From Paenibacillus sp. H1-7 (GTDB lineage: Bacteria; Bacillota; Bacilli; Paenibacillales; NBRC-103111), in contig NZ_CP031168.1 in assembly GCF_022354825.1 (NCBI RefSeq), positions 1,241,501 to 1,305,500 on the forward strand: a stretch of 64,000 bases of DNA, in the 5' to 3' direction. The number at the start of each line of letters is the position of its first letter. The stretch's first letter is position 1. Below the pieces are notes generated by a model. It worked only from the letters and a program-made list of their open reading frames with translations. It did not search any database and was not told the origin of the DNA. Position numbers and translations under genes: made by a program. This document shows positions 24,854-33,945 of this stretch, piece after piece.

Positions 24854-25072
24854 ATGTAATTTCCACCTTCGCTGGTTCGGTTTGTAAGTACCTATTGGTT
24901 GGTATACTGTTCGTGAGAAAAGCTGTTCTTTGCTAGGGTTGCGGCAAAAATTAAGAACTTCGACCCAAAAGTCGAAGGAAAGCAGTACAGGGGATTGATG
25001 GTTGCCGGACCGTTATAGACAAATCTTTGTTCAGGGTGATATGATTGCTCTGGACAATCAAATACGGATACG

Positions 25073-25253
25073 AATGAGGTGCGGATAAGGGGAACTTTAT
25101 CTGCTTAAAAGGGAAGACCGGTGCAATACCGGCACGGACCCGCCACTGTAAGGAGCGCCAATTTTGGCCAGGCAGCCGATAGCTATACCACTGGAACATA
25201 CGTTCCGGGAAGGGGATCGGCGCTTTTGCTCTAAGTCAGGAGACCTGCCTATT
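25073..25253 (+). ncRNA. Cobalamin riboswitch
   Basis: The aptamer shows the conserved parts of the B12 class: GAGGTGCGGATAAGGGGAA, the GGGAAGACCGGTGCAATACC segment, ACCCGCCACTGTAAGG, and near its 3' end GTCAGGAGACCTGCC (the B12 box region). It lies 260 bp before the corrin-synthesis operon and is followed by a terminator hairpin, so adenosylcobalamin should reduce expression of that operon. Confidence 0.93.
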
Positions 25254-25364
25254 CGAACAACACTGTTAACCTACGCGGATTTAGGGAGGTGTTAGAGATC
25301 GGCTTACCTGTTCTTGGAGATGGCACTGTTGTGCCATTTAATTTCATTGTAGGTCCGGGCTGTC

Positions 25365-25404
25365 AAAGCATTTCTAACACATTCTGTTGGGGATGCTTTT
25401 TTTT
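25365..25404 (+). terminator. Riboswitch expression-platform terminator
   Basis: AAAGCAT-TTC-TAACA pairs with TGTTG-GGG-ATGCTTT, followed by T8. A second small hairpin TGGCAC-TGTT-GTGCCA (25321-25336) sits just before it and may take part in the switch. Confidence 0.75.
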
Positions 25405-25513
25405 GTTGCTCCAAAAAACGTATGAAGGACGATGGACAGAGCGATTGGAAGCGAAGCTAGAAGGAAGGCAACGGGATATATATCCGTAATATATAGGGAA
25501 GGACGTGTGTAGC

Positions 25514-27463
25514 ATGGCGGGCAAACTGCTGATCATCGGCTTCGGGCCGGGAAGCTTCGAACATATTACGAAACGCGCGCGCGAAGCGATCGAGGAAAGT
25601 GAGGTTATTATCGGCTATAACACTTACGTGGATTTGATCCGGGGACTGTTGACCGATCAGGAGATTGTACGGACCGGGATGACGGAGGAGGTCAGCAGAG
25701 CGCAGGAAGCCGTAAGACAGGCGGAAGCGGGAAAAAAGGTCGCCGTCATCTCCAGCGGGGATGCCGGCGTGTACGGGATGGCCGGTCTAGTGTATGAAGT
25801 GCTCATGGAGAACGGCTGGCGGCGGGAAGGCGGCGTCGAAGTCGAGATTATCCCGGGCATCTCGGCAATCAACTCTTCGGCATCGCTGCTGGGAGCTCCG
25901 GTAATGCACGATGCGTGCACGATCAGCTTAAGCGACCATCTGACCCCTTGGGAGCTAATAGCGAGACGGGTCGAGGCGGCGGCGCAGGCGGATTTCGTCA
26001 TCGCCCTGTACAATCCGCGAAGCGGTAGAAGGACTAGACAAATCGTCGAGACGCAGCGGATTCTATTGAAGTACCGCTCGCCCGAGACGCCGGTCGGTAT
26101 CGTGAAGAGCGCTTATCGCGACAGGCAGCATGTGGTTCTGACGAACCTGCGCGATATGCTTGACCACGATATCGGCATGCTGACGACGGTCATTATCGGA
26201 AATGCATCGACGACGGTCTACGACGGCTTGATGATTACTCCGCGCGGGTACCAGCGCAAATATACGCTGGGAGCGGAGGTACAGCCGCTTAAGCCTCACC
26301 AGCGGCTGCAGGAGGCGGCAGAGCCTTGGGCGCTGCGCCAGTGGGAAGCCGGCGACGATGAGGACGATTGGGACGAAGAGGAGCCGGACGGTTTGGCGCC
26401 GAGCGCGGTGCGTGAGGCAGAGCGAGGGGGAGCGGCGGCAGCGGCGAGCGCGGTGCGTGAAGCAGAGCGAGGCGGAGCGGCGGCAGCGGCGAGCGCGGTG
26501 CGTGAGGCAGAGCGAGGCGGAGCGGCGGCAATGGCGAGCGCGGTGCGTGAAGCAGAGCGAGGCGGAGCGGCGATAGCGGTGAGCGCGGTGCGTGAAGCAG
26601 AGCGAGGCGGAGCGGCGATAGCGGTGAGCGCGGTGCGCGAGGCAGAGCGAGGCGGAGCGGCGATAGCGGTGAGCGCGGTGCGTGAGGCAGAGCGAGGCGG
26701 AGCGGCGAGCCCGCTGTCGCTGGCGATGGAGGCGCTGCGGCTGTCGGACCGCAGCCGTGGCGTAGAGACGGCGGACAGCTATAGCGCGCCGCCGGCCGGG
26801 GTGCTGTTCCGCCAGCAGTCGATCTTTGAGCTGGCGGTTAGCCCCGGCGTAGCCGAGAAGAAATTTACGGCACGGCAGATGCTGGCCTTAGCCGATGTCG
26901 TAGGCGACAACGGGACGATGGAGTATACGCCTCATCATCAAATGATTGTTCGCGTTCCTACGGACAATCCGGACGAAATTACTTCGAAGCTCCGGCAAGA
27001 GGGCTTTCTTTTGTCGCCGATTGGCGATGTGGCGCAGGTGAAGGCTTGCGATTTTTGCAACGGGGAAAAGGGTGACGCCATTCCATACGCCGAGGAGCTG
27101 AACAAGCGGCTTGGCGGCATGAAGGTGCCGAAGGAGCTGCGGATCGGCTTGAACGGCTGCGGCATGGCATGCTACGGAGCCGTTCAGGAGGATATCGGCA
27201 TCGTGTATCGCAAGGAGAAGTTCGACTTGTTCCTGGGCGGTAAAACGATTGGGCGCAACGCCCATTCGGGCCAGCCGGTAGCCGAAGGGATCGAGCCTGA
27301 ACGGCTTATTGAAACTATAGAGAACATTGTGGCGCGTTACATAACCAATGGACATCCGAACGAGAGGTTCCATAAATTTTTCAAACGGGTGAAGGAAATC
27401 GAAGGCTACAGGCATCAGGATATGCCTGCTTTTACAATAGAAAATGCGGTTTGCGGTGATTAA
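25514..27463 (+). CDS. cbiH: CbiH60-type cobalt-precorrin-3B methyltransferase with Fe-S domain
   Basis: The 649-residue protein catalyses C17 methylation and ring contraction in anaerobic B12 synthesis. Residues 1-250 are a tetrapyrrole methyltransferase (IGFGPGS, SSGDAGVYGMAG, VEIIPGISAINSSASLLGAP, ALYNPRSGRR). The C-terminal 210 residues resemble a half nitrite/sulfite reductase with cysteines in CDFCNG and NGCGMAC that can hold a 4Fe-4S cluster, as in B. megaterium CbiH60. Between them lie seven copies of a 15-residue repeat. ATG 25514 has GGGAAGGA ten bases upstream; GTG 25505 is too close to it. It is the first gene of the B12 operon. Confidence 0.9.
   Translation: MAGKLLIIGFGPGSFEHITKRAREAIEESEVIIGYNTYVDLIRGLLTDQEIVRTGMTEEVSRAQEAVRQAEAGKKVAVISSGDAGVYGMAGLVYEVLMENGWRREGGVEVEIIPGISAINSSASLLGAPVMHDACTISLSDHLTPWELIARRVEAAAQADFVIALYNPRSGRRTRQIVETQRILLKYRSPETPVGIVKSAYRDRQHVVLTNLRDMLDHDIGMLTTVIIGNASTTVYDGLMITPRGYQRKYTLGAEVQPLKPHQRLQEAAEPWALRQWEAGDDEDDWDEEEPDGLAPSAVREAERGGAAAAASAVREAERGGAAAAASAVREAERGGAAAMASAVREAERGGAAIAVSAVREAERGGAAIAVSAVREAERGGAAIAVSAVREAERGGAASPLSLAMEALRLSDRSRGVETADSYSAPPAGVLFRQQSIFELAVSPGVAEKKFTARQMLALADVVGDNGTMEYTPHHQMIVRVPTDNPDEITSKLRQEGFLLSPIGDVAQVKACDFCNGEKGDAIPYAEELNKRLGGMKVPKELRIGLNGCGMACYGAVQEDIGIVYRKEKFDLFLGGKTIGRNAHSGQPVAEGIEPERLIETIENIVARYITNGHPNERFHKFFKRVKEIEGYRHQDMPAFTIENAVCGD
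26402..26716 (+). repeat. Seven in-frame 45-bp tandem repeats in cbiH
   Basis: The unit encodes SAVREAERGGAA plus three variable residues (AAA, AAA, AMA, IAV, IAV, IAV, SPL). Copies begin every 45 bp from 26402. Copies 4-6 are almost identical, which points to recent expansion. The block forms a flexible, highly charged linker between the methyltransferase and Fe-S domains. Confidence 0.95.
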
Positions 27464-27494
27464 AAAAAGCGATTGTTCATGGGAGGTTATATAG

Positions 27495-28544
27495 ATGAAT
27501 GCAGTATTGTTTGTAGGCCACGGCAGTAAGGATGCAGAGGGCAACGAGGAGGTCCGCGAGTTTGTCCGTACGATTGCGGCCGAGCTGGAGCAGCCGTTGG
27601 TGGAAACCTGTTTTCTCGAATTCGAATCGCCTACGATTGCGCAGGGCATCGAAAGCTGTGTGAGGAAGGGATCGACAGAGGTTGCTGTTGTTCCTATTAC
27701 GTTATTTTCCGCAGGACACGCCAAAATTCATATTCCGGCCGCCATTGACGAGGCCAAGGAGAAATATCCTTCGGTTCGGTTCAAATACGGCAGACCGATC
27801 GGAGTTCACGAGCAGGTGCTGGATATTCTGGCATCAAGGCTGGAGACAGCCGGTACTGCCAACGGGTTGGAGCTGACGTCGAACATGGGAGCGGAGCCGG
27901 AGCTTGAGCATACCGCCATCCTTGTCGTCGGACGGGGCAGCAGCGATGCCGACGCGAACAGCGATTTGTTCAAGATTTCGCGTCTATTCTGGGAAAAGAT
28001 GAAGGTGAAGTGGGTCGAAACGGCCTTTATCGGCGTTACCGCCCCGCTTGTGGATGAGGGAATCGAGCGGTGCTTGAAGCTGGGCGCGCGCAGAGTCGTA
28101 ATATTGCCCTATTTCCTGTTTACGGGCGTACTGATCAAACGGATGGAGCAAATGCTCGAGCAATTCAAGGAAAAATATCCTGAGCAGCAATTTGTGCTAG
28201 CCGATTATTTCGGGTTTCATCCGAATTTGCGCCACATCCTGCGCGAACGAGCGCTGGAGGCCGTGCAGGGCGAAACGAAAATGAACTGCGACATGTGCCA
28301 ATACCGGTTGGCTGCGATGGAGCATATCGACCATCACCACCACCATGACCACGACCACCATCATGGACATGATGATCACGACCATGACCACAATCACCAT
28401 CATGATCATGATCACCACCACCATGACCATGATCATCATCACGGACATGATCATGACCACGGGCACCACGATCATGGCCATGACGATCATAAGCATGAGC
28501 GCGTGGCGGTGCCTACGGACGATAAAGCAGCGACGTCATCTTAA
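27495..28544 (+). CDS. cbiX: Sirohydrochlorin cobaltochelatase CbiX with His-rich tail
   Basis: The 349-residue long-form chelatase inserts cobalt into sirohydrochlorin. Two homologous chelatase halves are visible: LFVGHGSKDAEGN with VPITLFSAGHAKIHIP, and LVVGRGSSDADANSD with VILPYFLFTGVLIKRM. After them comes MNCDMCQYR, the CxxC pair linked to a 4Fe-4S cluster in the B. megaterium enzyme, then about 50 residues made almost entirely of His and Asp, probably a cobalt store. ATG at 27495 follows GGGAGGT, 31 bp after cbiH. Confidence 0.92.
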   Translation: MNAVLFVGHGSKDAEGNEEVREFVRTIAAELEQPLVETCFLEFESPTIAQGIESCVRKGSTEVAVVPITLFSAGHAKIHIPAAIDEAKEKYPSVRFKYGRPIGVHEQVLDILASRLETAGTANGLELTSNMGAEPELEHTAILVVGRGSSDADANSDLFKISRLFWEKMKVKWVETAFIGVTAPLVDEGIERCLKLGARRVVILPYFLFTGVLIKRMEQMLEQFKEKYPEQQFVLADYFGFHPNLRHILRERALEAVQGETKMNCDMCQYRLAAMEHIDHHHHHDHDHHHGHDDHDHDHNHHHDHDHHHHDHDHHHGHDHDHGHHDHGHDDHKHERVAVPTDDKAATSS

Positions 28545-28561
28545 TCGGGGGAGGAACGACT

Positions 28562-29335
28562 ATGATTCTCGTAATGGCTGGAACGAGCGACGCGCGCGAG
28601 CTGGCGCTGCACATACGTCAGGCGGGGTATCCTCTCCTGACGACGGTAGTAACGGACAGCGCCGCCAAATCGATGGACGAGGCGGGGCTGCCCGTATTGA
28701 CCGGGCGTCTGACCGCAGACGCGCTGGTTGAGTTGGTTCGCGAGCGAGGCATTCGAACGATTGTGGACGCCACGCATCCATTTGCGGAGGAAGCGTCTAA
28801 GAATGCGATTGCGGCCGCTCAGGAGGCGGAAGTGCCGTATATCCGCTTCGAGCGGGACCGGATCGCCATCGAGACGCATCCGCTCGTTACCTTCGCGGAT
28901 GACTACGAGCAGGCGGCGGATATTGCCGCCGAGCGCAAAGGAGTGATCATGCTGACTACGGGCAGCAAGACGCTTCATATTTTTGCCCGCAAGCTGTTGG
29001 GGCTCACGGATACGACCTTGGTGGCGCGGATGCTGCCCCGCAAGGACAACATGGAGAAGTGCGAGGAGCTAGGTCTGGAGCAGAAGCATATCGTGGCGAT
29101 GCAGGGGCCTTTTTCCAAAGAGCTGAACAAGGCTTTATATCAGCATTACCATGTCACGCTGATGATCACGAAGGAAAGCGGCAAGGTCGGAGCGGTAGAC
29201 GAGAAGCTGGAGTCGGCGCTGGAGATGGGAATCGAGACGATAGTCATCGGCAGGCCGAGCATTGAATATGGAACGTATTTCGGTGATTTTGCAGGCGTAA
29301 TCGGCAAATTAAACGAACTTTTGCAGGAGGCGTAA
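28562..29335 (+). CDS. cbiJ: Cobalt-precorrin-6A reductase
   Basis: A 257-residue NAD(P)H-dependent reductase that converts cobalt-precorrin-6A to -6B. The N-terminal ILVMAGTSDARELA is the nucleotide-binding signature of CbiJ/CobK. TIVDATHPFAEEASKNA and MLTTGSKTLHIF are further family marks, as is the C-terminal TIVIGRPSIEYG. AGGAACG precedes ATG 28562. It is 17 bp behind cbiX and 3 bp before cbiC. Confidence 0.9.
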   Translation: MILVMAGTSDARELALHIRQAGYPLLTTVVTDSAAKSMDEAGLPVLTGRLTADALVELVRERGIRTIVDATHPFAEEASKNAIAAAQEAEVPYIRFERDRIAIETHPLVTFADDYEQAADIAAERKGVIMLTTGSKTLHIFARKLLGLTDTTLVARMLPRKDNMEKCEELGLEQKHIVAMQGPFSKELNKALYQHYHVTLMITKESGKVGAVDEKLESALEMGIETIVIGRPSIEYGTYFGDFAGVIGKLNELLQEA

Positions 29336-29338
29336 ACG

Positions 29339-29989
29339 ATGGATTTCAAAACGGATTTCAAACCGCTGACGGTTCAGCCGCAAGAGATTGAGGAACAAAG
29401 CTTTCGTATGATCACCGAGGAGCTAGGAGAGCATCCTTTTACCGACGAGCAGTATTCGGTCGTGCAGAGGGTTATTCACGCATCGGCGGATTTTGAATTA
29501 GGACGCAGCATGCTGTTCCATAAGGACGCGATCAGAGCGGGAATCGAAGCGATTCGCGCCGGCAAAACGATCGTAGCCGACGTGCAAATGGTGCAGGTCG
29601 GGATCAGCAAACCGCGGATCGCCAAGTTCGGCGGCGACGTGAGAGTGTACATCTCCGACCCTGACGTAATGGAAGAGGCGAAGCGCTTGAATACGACGCG
29701 CGCGATCATCTCGATCCGCAAGGCGATTCGCGAAGCGGACGGCGGTATTTTCGCGATCGGCAACGCACCGACGGCACTGTTGGAGCTGATCCGCCTTGTG
29801 AAGGAGGGCGAAGCGAAGCCGGGTCTGGTGATCGGTGTTCCGGTAGGCTTCGTGTCGGCGGCAGAGTCGAAGGAGGAGCTGGCGAAGCTTGATATCCCGT
29901 TCATTACGAACATCGGGCGCAAAGGCGGCAGTCCTGTGGCGGTAGCTTCGGTGAACGCGTTATCGCTTATGGCGGAGCGTCTCGGGTAA
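29339..29989 (+). CDS. cbiC: Cobalt-precorrin-8 methylmutase
   Basis: The 216-residue enzyme moves the C11 methyl group to C12, giving cobyrinate. Typical features are IEEQSFRMITEEL, the region RVIHASADFEL with the catalytic histidine, FAIGNAPTALLEL and VIGVPVGFVSAAESKE. Its length is normal for the family. It starts at ATG 29339, three bases after cbiJ, with CAGGAGG inside the end of that gene. Confidence 0.93.
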   Translation: MDFKTDFKPLTVQPQEIEEQSFRMITEELGEHPFTDEQYSVVQRVIHASADFELGRSMLFHKDAIRAGIEAIRAGKTIVADVQMVQVGISKPRIAKFGGDVRVYISDPDVMEEAKRLNTTRAIISIRKAIREADGGIFAIGNAPTALLELIRLVKEGEAKPGLVIGVPVGFVSAAESKEELAKLDIPFITNIGRKGGSPVAVASVNALSLMAERLG

Positions 29990-30001
29990 GGAGACCGGAC
30001 C

Positions 30002-31114
30002 ATGGCGATGGACAAGAGCAGCGGTAAGGAAGACAAGCCGCTAAGGCACGGTTACACGACGGGATCCTGTGCAACCGCAACGGCCAAGGCGGCGCTCACG
30101 GCGCTGATTATGCAGGAAGCGCAGATGGAGGCAACGATCAAGCTGCCGATCGGCGAAGTCGTCACGTTCGCGATCGTACGGTGTGATTTTACGGAGGAGC
30201 GGGCGGAGGCGGAGACGATCAAGGACGGAGGCGACGATCCGGACGCGACCCACGGGGCGAGAATTATCGCCGAGGTGTCGTGGCGGACGGAGCCCGGGAT
30301 CGAGCTCGACGGCGGCGTCGGCGTCGGCAGGGTGACCAAGCCCGGCCTCCCGGTTCCGGTGGGCGAAGCGGCGATCAACCCCGTTCCGCGCAAAATGATC
30401 CGGGAAGCGGTAGCTTCCGTGTTGAATCAGTACGAGATTCAGCGCGGGGTCAAAGTCGTTATTTCCGTGCCGGACGGAGAGGGAATAGCGAAGAAGACGC
30501 TGAACGGACGCCTCGGCATTGTCGGCGGCATATCTATTTTGGGCACTAGGGGCACGGTGGTGCCCTTTTCCACTGCCGCCTATAAGGCGAGCGTCGCGCA
30601 AGCGATCCGGGTTGCCGTCCAATGCGGTTGCAAGCATATTGTGTTGTCGACCGGCGGCCGGACGGAGAAATACGGAATAGACATGTACCCGGAGCTGCCG
30701 GAGGAAGCTTTCGTTGAGATGGGAGATTTCATCGGCTTTGCATTGACGCAGTGCAAGAAGCAAGGGGTCACAAGAGTAACCTTAATAGGGATGATGGGAA
30801 AGTTTTCCAAAGTGGCTCAAGGCGTCATGATGGTGCATTCCAAAAGCGCTCCGGTGGATTTCGGCTTTCTGTCGCGAGTGGCGGAGGAGGCCGGTGCGAC
30901 ACAGGAGCAGGCTGCAGCCATACTGGATGCCAATACGGCGGCGCTAGTCGGCGATTGGATGGCGGAATGGGGCTACGGCGGATTTTTCGAGCGTCTGAGC
31001 GCCTACTGCTGCGATGCCGGATGGAAGGAAGTCCAGGGCGGCATGGATATCGAGACCGTCATCATTTCGATGAAGGGAAATTTGCTGGGCAGCGCGCGAA
31101 TCGGTCGGGAGTAG
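30002..31114 (+). CDS. cbiD: Cobalt-precorrin-5B C1-methyltransferase
   Basis: A 370-residue CbiD. The beginning LRHGYTTGSCATATAKAAL is diagnostic, and GVGRVTKPGLPVPVGEAAINPVPRKMI and GISILGTRGTVVPFS are also family blocks. It methylates C1 during the anaerobic corrin pathway using S-adenosylmethionine. GGAG precedes ATG 30002. A 62-bp gap to the next gene is the largest within this part of the operon and shows no clear promoter. Confidence 0.93.
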   Translation: MAMDKSSGKEDKPLRHGYTTGSCATATAKAALTALIMQEAQMEATIKLPIGEVVTFAIVRCDFTEERAEAETIKDGGDDPDATHGARIIAEVSWRTEPGIELDGGVGVGRVTKPGLPVPVGEAAINPVPRKMIREAVASVLNQYEIQRGVKVVISVPDGEGIAKKTLNGRLGIVGGISILGTRGTVVPFSTAAYKASVAQAIRVAVQCGCKHIVLSTGGRTEKYGIDMYPELPEEAFVEMGDFIGFALTQCKKQGVTRVTLIGMMGKFSKVAQGVMMVHSKSAPVDFGFLSRVAEEAGATQEQAAAILDANTAALVGDWMAEWGYGGFFERLSAYCCDAGWKEVQGGMDIETVIISMKGNLLGSARIGRE

Positions 31115-31176
31115 GGCGAATTTAGTTCCGGTAGCAGCACAATTTGTATGCTGAACGGTAGCGGGGGGAGAACAAA

Positions 31177-32466
31177 GTGAATCAGCAGCTGACACAAACG
31201 CAAAGGCGGACGGACAGGCCGAAGGTCATAGGAATCGGCGATAACGGCCGGCAGAGCTTGCTTCCGCAATATGCGCAATGGATAACGGAGAGCGACGTGC
31301 TGGTCGGGGGTGAAAGACAGCTCCAATGGTTTCCGGATTACCCCGGAGAGACGATAGCGATCAAAGGCGGATTATCCGAGCTCGCGGCCCGGTTGCAGAC
31401 GGTGGCGGAGCTGGGGCGCAAGGTCGTAGTTCTCGCTTCCGGGGATCCGCTGTTTTATGGGATCGGAGGCTATTTGTCCTCCAGGCTGGACGTAGAAATT
31501 TACCCGAATATGAGCTCGGTGCAGCTGGCTTTTGCCCGGATGGGCCAGAGCTGGCAGGACGCCTATATTACAAGCGTTCACGGGCGCAGCATGAAAGGAT
31601 TGGCGCAGCGGATCGACGGGAAAGCGAAGGTGGCGCTGCTGACCGATGAGACGAATAGTCCGCGGGCGATTGCCGATTATTTGCTGTCGTTCGGCATGAT
31701 CGAATACCGCGCCTTCGTTGCGGAGCATTTGGACGGGCCTCAGGAGCGATGCGGCTGGTACGAGCTGCAGGAGCTGGCCGCGAACGATTTTGCCCCATTA
31801 AACGTAGTTATTCTTACGGCGTCCAAGGAAGCGGTAAAGGAGAAGCAGCGGTCGCTCGGGATCGAGGACGACCAGTTCATCCAACGCAAGCCGGACAAAG
31901 GTCTGATTACGAAAAAAGAAATCCGCGTCCTAAGCCTGGCGCAGCTCGGCCTGCAGCAGGACAGCATCGTATGGGACATCGGCACGTGCACGGGGTCCGT
32001 CGCTATCGAAGCGGCGCGAATCGCGCGATATGGCGAAGTATACGCGATCGAGAAGAACGAGGCGGATTTGCAAAATTGCCTGGACAATATGCGCCGTTTC
32101 CGCACCGATCTGACGGCCGTTCAAGGACGCGCTCCGCAAGGGCTGGAGTCATTCCCGGACCCGGATGCCGTGTTCATCGGAGGAAGCGGCGGCGAGATGA
32201 GAGAGCTGCTGCACGTTTGCTGCACGAGACTTCGTCCGGGCGGACGCATCGTGCTGAACGCGGCGACGATCGAGAACTTGTACGAGGCTAACAAGGCTTT
32301 TGCCGATGAAGGCATGGCGACGAGCATTACGCTGGCGCAAATTGCGCGCAGCAAGCCGATTCTGGACTTAACGAGATTCGAGGGACTGAATCCGATTTAT
32401 ATCATTACGGCCAAGCATAAAGAGCCCGGCGGGGCGGAGGCGAAGGAGGCGAACGCGAATGAATAA
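31177..32466 (+). CDS. cbiET: Bifunctional cobalt-precorrin-6B/7 methyltransferase CbiET
   Basis: The 429-residue fusion carries CbiE (C5 methylation) and CbiT (C15 methylation with C12 decarboxylation). Residues 15-215 show the CbiE pattern ([42 protein letters not shown]). Residues 245-415 show a SAM-binding CbiT fold ([41 protein letters not shown]). GTG at 31177 has GGGGGGAG upstream. Its end overlaps cbiL by 8 bp. Confidence 0.92.
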   Translation: MNQQLTQTQRRTDRPKVIGIGDNGRQSLLPQYAQWITESDVLVGGERQLQWFPDYPGETIAIKGGLSELAARLQTVAELGRKVVVLASGDPLFYGIGGYLSSRLDVEIYPNMSSVQLAFARMGQSWQDAYITSVHGRSMKGLAQRIDGKAKVALLTDETNSPRAIADYLLSFGMIEYRAFVAEHLDGPQERCGWYELQELAANDFAPLNVVILTASKEAVKEKQRSLGIEDDQFIQRKPDKGLITKKEIRVLSLAQLGLQQDSIVWDIGTCTGSVAIEAARIARYGEVYAIEKNEADLQNCLDNMRRFRTDLTAVQGRAPQGLESFPDPDAVFIGGSGGEMRELLHVCCTRLRPGGRIVLNAATIENLYEANKAFADEGMATSITLAQIARSKPILDLTRFEGLNPIYIITAKHKEPGGAEAKEANANE

Positions 32467-33169
32467 GCTAGGTACCTTATATGGATTGGGAGTCGGTCCG
32501 GGAGACCCCGAGCTGATAACGGTCAAGGCGTTCCGGATTTTGAAGGAGTCGCCGGTCATAGCCTATCCGCGCAAGAAGATGGGCGCCAAAAGCTATGCCC
32601 TTACGATAACCGAGCTGTACGTGAATACGGAAGAAAAAACGATGATCGGCCTGACGTTCCCGATGACAAGAGACCGCGAAGCGCTGGAAATGCAGTGGAG
32701 CAAGACGGTAAGCACCGTATACGAGCATCTGGAGCAGGGGAAGGATGTCGCCTTCGTAACCGAAGGAGATCCGATGATCTATAGCACCTTCATTCACCTG
32801 ATGAGGCTGATGATGGAGCGCCATCCGGAGGTGGAAATCCGCTCGATTCCGGGCATCTCCTCCATTAACGCATCGGCGTCCCGTCTTGGGATTCCGCTTG
32901 CGGACGGCGATGAGCAGATCGCCATCGTGCCGGCGACGGACGACTATGATACGATGCGCACGGCTATTGAAAATCATGACTGCATCGTATTTATCAAAGT
33001 TGCCAAGGTCATCGATCTGATGATTATGGTGCTGCGCGACCTGGGGCTTGTCGACAAAGCGGCTGTACTGACCAAAGTGACGTCCTCGGAGGAAATGATT
33101 TGGCGCGACATTACTGAGCTGCAAGGAAAAGGACTCGAATATTTAACGTTAATGGTGGTGAGAAAATAA
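32459..33169 (+). CDS. cbiL: Cobalt-factor II C20-methyltransferase
   Basis: A 236-residue tetrapyrrole methyltransferase of the CbiL/CobI group. It begins [18 protein letters not shown], and [13 protein letters not shown] plus [20 protein letters not shown] complete the SAM-binding signature; the long [15 protein letters not shown] insertion is typical of this subgroup. It adds the C20 methyl group early in ring modification. The start overlaps cbiET, and its stop overlaps the cbiF start by one base (ATAATGA). Confidence 0.92.
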   Translation: MNKLGTLYGLGVGPGDPELITVKAFRILKESPVIAYPRKKMGAKSYALTITELYVNTEEKTMIGLTFPMTRDREALEMQWSKTVSTVYEHLEQGKDVAFVTEGDPMIYSTFIHLMRLMMERHPEVEIRSIPGISSINASASRLGIPLADGDEQIAIVPATDDYDTMRTAIENHDCIVFIKVAKVIDLMIMVLRDLGLVDKAAVLTKVTSSEEMIWRDITELQGKGLEYLTLMVVRK

Positions 33170-33945
33170 TGAAAATATATATTGTTGGCGCCGGTCCGGG
33201 CGATCCGGATTTGATCACGGTAAAAGGGCTCCGCATCCTTCAGGAGGCGGATGTCGTGCTGTATACCGACTCCTTGGTTAACGAGGAGCTGATTGCCAAG
33301 GCCAAACCGGATGCCGAAGTGCTGAAAAGCGCGGGCATGGACCTGGACGAAATGGTGGCCGTTATGGCGGACCGGGTGAAGCAGGGGAAAATGGTCGCGC
33401 GCGTCCATACGGGCGACCCTGCCGTATTTGGAGCCATTATGGAGCAAATAGCGCTGCTGAAAAAAGAAGGCATCGGCTACGAAATCATTCCCGGCGTGAG
33501 CTCGGTGTTTGCTTCGGCCGCGGCTCTTGGGGCGGAGCTGACCATTCCGGAGCTGACCCAGACGCTCATCCTGACCCGGGCGGAGGGCAGAACGCCGGTT
33601 CCTGAGCTGGAGAAGCTGAAGGATCTGGCGGCGCATCACTGCACCATTGCGCTCTTCTTAAGCGCGACGCTGACGAGGAAGGTCGTCGAGGAGCTGAGAA
33701 GCGCAGGCTGGAGCGAAGATACGCCGGTGGCGGTCGTACAGCGCGCGACGTGGCCGGATCAGCTTATTGTCCGCACTACGCTTGCGAACCTCGAGCAGGA
33801 TATGCGCAGCAACGGCATCCGTTCCCATGCGATGATTTTGGCGGGCTGGGCGCTGGACCCGACGATTCACGACAAGGACGAGTACCGCTCGAAGCTGTAC
33901 GATAAAGAATTCACCCACCGGTTCCGCAGAGGGGTGAAGCCATGA
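33169..33945 (+). CDS. cbiF: Cobalt-precorrin-4 C11-methyltransferase
   Basis: The 258-residue CbiF/CobM enzyme. Diagnostic segments are IVGAGPGDPDLITVKGLRIL, YTDSLVN, ARVHTGDPAVFGAIMEQ and YEIIPGVSSVFASAAALGAELT, followed by VVQRATWPDQ. It methylates C11 of cobalt-precorrin-4. It overlaps cbiL by one base and cbiG by four, so translation is tightly coupled. Confidence 0.94.
   Translation: MKIYIVGAGPGDPDLITVKGLRILQEADVVLYTDSLVNEELIAKAKPDAEVLKSAGMDLDEMVAVMADRVKQGKMVARVHTGDPAVFGAIMEQIALLKKEGIGYEIIPGVSSVFASAAALGAELTIPELTQTLILTRAEGRTPVPELEKLKDLAAHHCTIALFLSATLTRKVVEELRSAGWSEDTPVAVVQRATWPDQLIVRTTLANLEQDMRSNGIRSHAMILAGWALDPTIHDKDEYRSKLYDKEFTHRFRRGVKP

Noticed and set aside
25289..25489. 66-codon frame after the cobalamin riboswitch
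   Set aside because: It spans the expression-platform terminator and has no family resemblance.
26289..26576. Pro- or Arg-rich proteins on other frames of the cbiH repeat
   Set aside because: They are shadows of the in-frame 45-bp repeats.
28197..28731. Met/Val/Ile- and Thr/Ile/Met-rich proteins overlapping the cbiX tail
   Set aside because: They are alternate-frame readings of His/Asp codons, not real membrane proteins.
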